Below the pieces are notes generated by a model. That model worked only from the letters and a program-made list of their open reading frames with translations. It did not search any database and had not been told where the DNA came from. The position numbers and the translations under genes were made by a program. Of a stretch of DNA of 64,000 bases, positions 61,337-64,000 are shown in pieces (the stretch's first letter is position 1; the number at the start of each line of letters is the position of its first letter). Origin of the DNA: Thermoguttaceae bacterium (GTDB lineage: Bacteria; Planctomycetota; Planctomycetia; Pirellulales; Thermoguttaceae); the NCBI GenBank assembly GCA_017939795.1, contig JAGBAA010000108.1:1-64000 (forward strand). The letters are read 5' to 3'.

Positions 61337-62263
61337 ATGCTCAAAGCTCAAACCTGCACACTTACCTATGCGGCCTGGAATTCCGGTGACGGTTCGCTCT
61401 GCACGAATGATGCCGCGAACCATACATGCCGCATTTCCAAAAACGGAAGCATTCTGTCGGCTGCGGCCAATTCGCCCGTGGAGATCGGATATGGTCTCTA
61501 TGCACTGACGCTGACGGCCTCCGAGACAAATGCGGAAACACTCACCCTTTCCGTCACCAGCAGTACCGCGGGAGTCGTCATTCCGCCGATCTGCGCGGTT
61601 TTCCATGACCCGGATGAATTTAAGGCGGATGTTTCCTCGATCCCGGCTAATGTATGGAGCGTTTCCGGGCGCACACTTACCGGGACTGTGGATATTTCTC
61701 CGGCTTCTGTCTCTTCCATTCAGAACGGGATGGCGTCTGCGTCCGTTCTCGATTCCGTTTCCCAGAAAGTTGTTTCCATCGAAACGAAATGCAGTTCCAT
61801 CAACACGACCTGCGGAAGCATCAGCACCACCTGCGGCTCCATCAATGCTGCGTGCGGTTCGATCAGTGCATCGTGCGGGACCATCAATTCCACGTGCGAT
61901 TCCATCGAGACGAAATGCGATTCCCTGGCCGATTCCAGCAATGCGATCCAGATCCGTACGAATCTGATCCCGGACCGTCCCGCAGCTGTGGGGAGCGCCA
62001 TGACGCTGACGGATGCTTACGCACATCTTCAGACGCTGAACCCGCACACGATCGCGTCCGAGGTCCTTAGCTTCGACATTTCGAATGTGGAGGCGGTTTC
62101 CGCGGTCTATTCGCTCTGTACGGTCATTCTCGCACAACTTCAAAGTTCCGTCGACGGCTCTTCCTGGACCATTTACCGAACGGACGGCGAGACGCAGCAC
62201 ACCGTGAGGAATGTGGAAGCCGCCGATGATTCCATGCCGATCACGGGGGTCTTCGCACCATGA
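61337..62263 (+). CDS. Phage structural protein with a seven-cysteine heptad coiled coil
   Basis: A 308-residue protein. Residues 1-120 are beta-rich and Ig-like (TLTYAAWNSGDGSLCTNDAA). Residues about 138-200 form a perfect heptad array in which Cys occupies every seventh position (152, 159, 166, 173, 180, 187, 194) and Ile/Leu lies three residues later (155 to 197), that is a=Cys, d=Ile. The C-terminal domain (about 210-308) ends SWTIYRTDGETQHTVRNVEA. AGAGGACAAA precedes the ATG at 61337. A trimeric fibre, spike or head-fibre role is inferred. Confidence 0.75.
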   Translation: MLKAQTCTLTYAAWNSGDGSLCTNDAANHTCRISKNGSILSAAANSPVEIGYGLYALTLTASETNAETLTLSVTSSTAGVVIPPICAVFHDPDEFKADVSSIPANVWSVSGRTLTGTVDISPASVSSIQNGMASASVLDSVSQKVVSIETKCSSINTTCGSISTTCGSINAACGSISASCGTINSTCDSIETKCDSLADSSNAIQIRTNLIPDRPAAVGSAMTLTDAYAHLQTLNPHTIASEVLSFDISNVEAVSAVYSLCTVILAQLQSSVDGSSWTIYRTDGETQHTVRNVEAADDSMPITGVFAP

Positions 62264-62424
62264 GTACCATGCCGAATTTTGCTGCATTTACGGACTTTTT
62301 TCGTCGTGTCCTCGGCTGGAAAAACGCCAAAGAGTACATCGTGCCGCTTCCGGAACGCAAAAAACGGACTCCGGCAGGCTGCGTCCATGTGCCGACGGCA
62401 GAGAAATTCAGGATCCGTCCGTAA
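62260..62424 (+). CDS. Small basic phage protein, 54 residues
   Basis: The ATG overlaps the preceding stop (ATGA), and the 54-codon frame reads MSTMPNFAAFTDFFRRVLGW then a basic, Pro-rich end. Translational coupling supports it as a real gene. No family is recognised; it may be a small connector or membrane-interacting peptide. Confidence 0.55.
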   Translation: MSTMPNFAAFTDFFRRVLGWKNAKEYIVPLPERKKRTPAGCVHVPTAEKFRIRP

Positions 62425-62554
62425 ATCTTGGGCCGCAGTCTTGCGTTTCGTGCATTTTTGAAAGTACAGAATTCCAGGTTTCGTGCATTTGCTGTTCTGT
62501 GGAGGGACGGAGACTGCGGTTTGTTCATGCATTTAATTTAAGGAGAGCTTTTTC

Positions 62555-62959
62555 ATGACTCAGGCAAAAATTTTTTACGGAACGATCTTTCCCGGAAGTT
62601 CTGCCGTTTTTCTGGCGCGTGTCGTTGGAGAATACTCGGAAACGCTCAAGCGCAGGGAACTTCTTTCTGGAAAATATTCTGCGTATCTGGTGGACCCGCT
62701 CGCTCCGGAAATTCTGACTCCGGTACCGGGACGGCAAAATGTCGAATTGGATCTGGATTCCGTTTTTTTCAATGCGCTGCAGATGGATCCATCATGGGAC
62801 TGTGATTCGGAGGGATTCAATTTTCGGCATGTTCCGGAGCTTGGCGATTCGGAGCTTTTTGTACTTTCCCAGCGATTTTACCAGCTGGACTATGAGTTTC
62901 GGCTTCTGGATGAAAAACGTCTTCCTGCCCGGATCCAGTTCCGAGTCATGACCCGCTGA
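62555..62959 (+). CDS. Hypothetical phage protein
   Basis: A 134-residue acidic protein with AAGGAGAGCTTTTTC before the ATG. It is beta-rich (IFYGTIFPGSSAVFLARVV ... YQLDYEFRLLDEKRLPARI) and lies in the head-to-tail part of the module. Comparable small proteins here are often head-completion or neck proteins, but no family motif is identified. Confidence 0.65.
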   Translation: MTQAKIFYGTIFPGSSAVFLARVVGEYSETLKRRELLSGKYSAYLVDPLAPEILTPVPGRQNVELDLDSVFFNALQMDPSWDCDSEGFNFRHVPELGDSELFVLSQRFYQLDYEFRLLDEKRLPARIQFRVMTR

Positions 62960-63047
62960 GGGATCGCGTTCATTTTTGGAAAATGTTTTTCGATCTGCGG
63001 TCCCGTTTTTTGTTTTTTTGATTTTGTTCGCAAGAAAGGATTTTTTC

Positions 63048-63263
63048 ATGAATTCACCATTGACTCCCATTTTGAAGATCCGCGCACAAACACTCGCGAT
63101 GATCGACGAGCTGACCCGGTCGCCCAAACCGACGTACTCTGTCGAAAATCAGTCAGTTTCCTGGGAAACGTACCTGAAGCAGCTACAGTCGACCGTGAAC
63201 TGGTGCGATCAGCAGATCGCGGCTTCCGAACCGTTCGAGGTCCGCACGACTGCCGGAACGTGA
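63048..63263 (+). CDS. Small phage protein, 71 residues
   Basis: A 71-residue helical protein (LTPILKIRAQTLAMIDELTR ... VSWETYLKQLQSTVNWCDQQI). GAAAGGATTTTTTC precedes the ATG. Short helical proteins with a similar SWxxYxxxL segment are common between capsid and tail genes of tailed phages; a gpW-like joining role is possible but unproven. Confidence 0.65.
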   Translation: MNSPLTPILKIRAQTLAMIDELTRSPKPTYSVENQSVSWETYLKQLQSTVNWCDQQIAASEPFEVRTTAGT

Positions 63264-63267
63264 CGAA

Positions 63268-63423
63268 GTGAAGCGGCGGAATACGGTGAGTGAAGAGAAG
63301 AGTTCGTCTCGGATTTCAACGGTCTTTCGTCTCTTTTTAAGCGAACCTGACGGACTTGCGGAATTTTCCGTTTTTCTGGGTTTGGCTGCATTTTTCGTAT
63401 CCGGAGGTTTGGGCTTCGGATGA
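63268..63423 (+). CDS. Possible 51-residue phage membrane peptide
   Basis: A GTG-initiated frame starts 4 bp after the previous stop and ends 42 bp before the next gene. It encodes a basic Ser-rich N-terminus and a hydrophobic end (FSVFLGLAAFFVSGGLGFG). Another GTG at 63286 is possible. The ribosome-binding site is weak. It fills the gap neatly but has no recognised relatives. Confidence 0.35.
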   Translation: MKRRNTVSEEKSSSRISTVFRLFLSEPDGLAEFSVFLGLAAFFVSGGLGFG

Positions 63424-63465
63424 ATCTTTCGTTTTTTCTTTTTGAAACAAAAATTGAAATATCCA

Positions 63466-64000
63466 ATGAACATGATTTTTCCAGAAGAAGATTTTCTGGT
63501 TTTCGACCAGAAAGAAACACTGAACTGGACGCGTCCGCTCAGCGGTCTTTTCTGTCCGATCGCGGATGCACTCCGGCTGTCCAGTCTGGAGTGTGTCCGG
63601 AATCCTTCTCCGGTCGGAATGGAAGAGACGGTTTGGGTCTTTCCCAAAAAAACGCTTTCATTCAAAGAACCGATCCCGGGGGACTGGCTCATGGATTCGC
63701 AGAATATACGCTGGACGATCTCCAAAGTTCAGAATTTGAGTGCGCGAAACTGCTGGAAATGCACGACAGTGAACCTTCTCCGGCATTTTCAGCTGACGGA
63801 AACGCTGGATCTTTACCGTCCGCGCTGGCAGTTGGATGCTTCCGGCGCACCGTACCCGGAATACTTTCTGTTTCGGCCGGGAATTCCCGCGAAGATCCTG
63901 CCGCCGGATCATGAACAGATCGTGGAGATCCACATTGCGGAACCGGAGACGCCCGTCTTCTACCGCGACTGTTTCATGACGCCGTCCAACCAGATGTTTC
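63466..64000 (+). CDS. Phage protein, partial (cut by window edge)
   Basis: A frame open for 178 codons to the window end without a stop, starting MNMIFPEEDFLVFDQKETLN or at the second ATG (63472). Segments include WTRPLSGLFCPIADALRLSS and PGDWLMDSQNIRWTISKVQN. The layout (start domain, strand-rich middle) suits a tail or neck component, but no family is recognised. No clear ribosome-binding site is seen. Confidence 0.6.
   Translation, partial: MNMIFPEEDFLVFDQKETLNWTRPLSGLFCPIADALRLSSLECVRNPSPVGMEETVWVFPKKTLSFKEPIPGDWLMDSQNIRWTISKVQNLSARNCWKCTTVNLLRHFQLTETLDLYRPRWQLDASGAPYPEYFLFRPGIPAKILPPDHEQIVEIHIAEPETPVFYRDCFMTPSNQMF

Larger units (their letters stand above)
49026..64000 (+). mobile_element. 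Prophage or phage-derived packaging/head module (left part)
   Basis: Sixteen or so consecutive plus-strand genes follow the order ParB-like, ABC-GNAT, small terminase, large terminase, portal, prohead protease, decoration-like, major capsid and connector-type proteins. Gene density, uniform orientation and small genes contrast with the mixed-strand host region to the left. No integrase, repressor, attachment repeat or tRNA target is seen, so the left boundary (between 48.3 and 49.0 kb, or even at 51.3 kb) is uncertain, and the right end lies outside the window. Confidence 0.85.

Overview
The window looks like a chromosome segment of a planctomycete, or a close PVC-superphylum relative, with roughly 50-55% GC by eye. 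This rests on a PEP-CTERM surface protein, a Tat-exported Gfo/Idh/MocA oxidoreductase, a Minf_1886-type protein, a planctomycete-like ribosomal protein L33, a GYF-domain membrane protein, a membrane-anchored squalene-cyclase-like protein and a Ser/Thr kinase joined to BspA-type leucine-rich repeats. LpxB shows that a lipid A outer membrane is made. No rRNA, tRNA or CRISPR array was recognised.

Region 1-48.3 kb is host chromosome with short operons on both strands. 0-6.3 kb: PEP-CTERM protein and a three-gene MacAB-like efflux operon (adaptor, ATPase, permease). 6.6-12.2 kb: oxidoreductase, a translationally coupled Minf_1886/YbaK pair, and a DegP-like protease followed directly by a FecE-like ATPase. 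12.6-20.8 kb: rpmG, recJ, a YhaM-like HD nuclease, folD, a PfkB kinase, a sugar-nucleotide epimerase and a TIM-barrel isomerase. 21-32.3 kb: GYF protein, a divergent Nramp-like transporter with a (APAEX)n tail, an SGNH hydrolase, tilS, an oversized polA and a coiled-coil membrane protein. 32.6-48.3 kb: M50 protease, lpxB, the cyclase-like protein, the kinase-LRR fusion, clpC, a gluzincin-like peptidase, a radical SAM protein, a Cys/Lys-rich histone-like protein, a thioesterase and rlmN. Intergenic gaps hold several families of palindromic dispersed repeats.

At 48.5-48.8 kb a consensus promoter (TTGACA-16-TATAAT) and a strong intrinsic terminator bracket about 250 nt that folds into several hairpins and has no credible reading frame: a candidate non-coding RNA.

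From about 49 kb to the right edge, all genes lie on the + strand and form the packaging and head module of a tailed phage: a Ser-rich protein, a secreted trypsin-like protease, a ParB-domain protein, an ABC-ATPase/GNAT fusion, small and large terminase, portal, prohead protease, decoration-like protein, major capsid protein, a Cys-ladder coiled-coil protein and small connector/tail genes, the last cut by the window edge. Integrase, repressor, lysis and most tail genes are not in view, so an intact prophage, a remnant and a gene-transfer-agent-like cluster cannot be told apart. The most novel material is the ParB plus ABC-GNAT pair, the Cys-ladder coiled coil, the candidate RNA and the cysteine-loaded histone-like protein.
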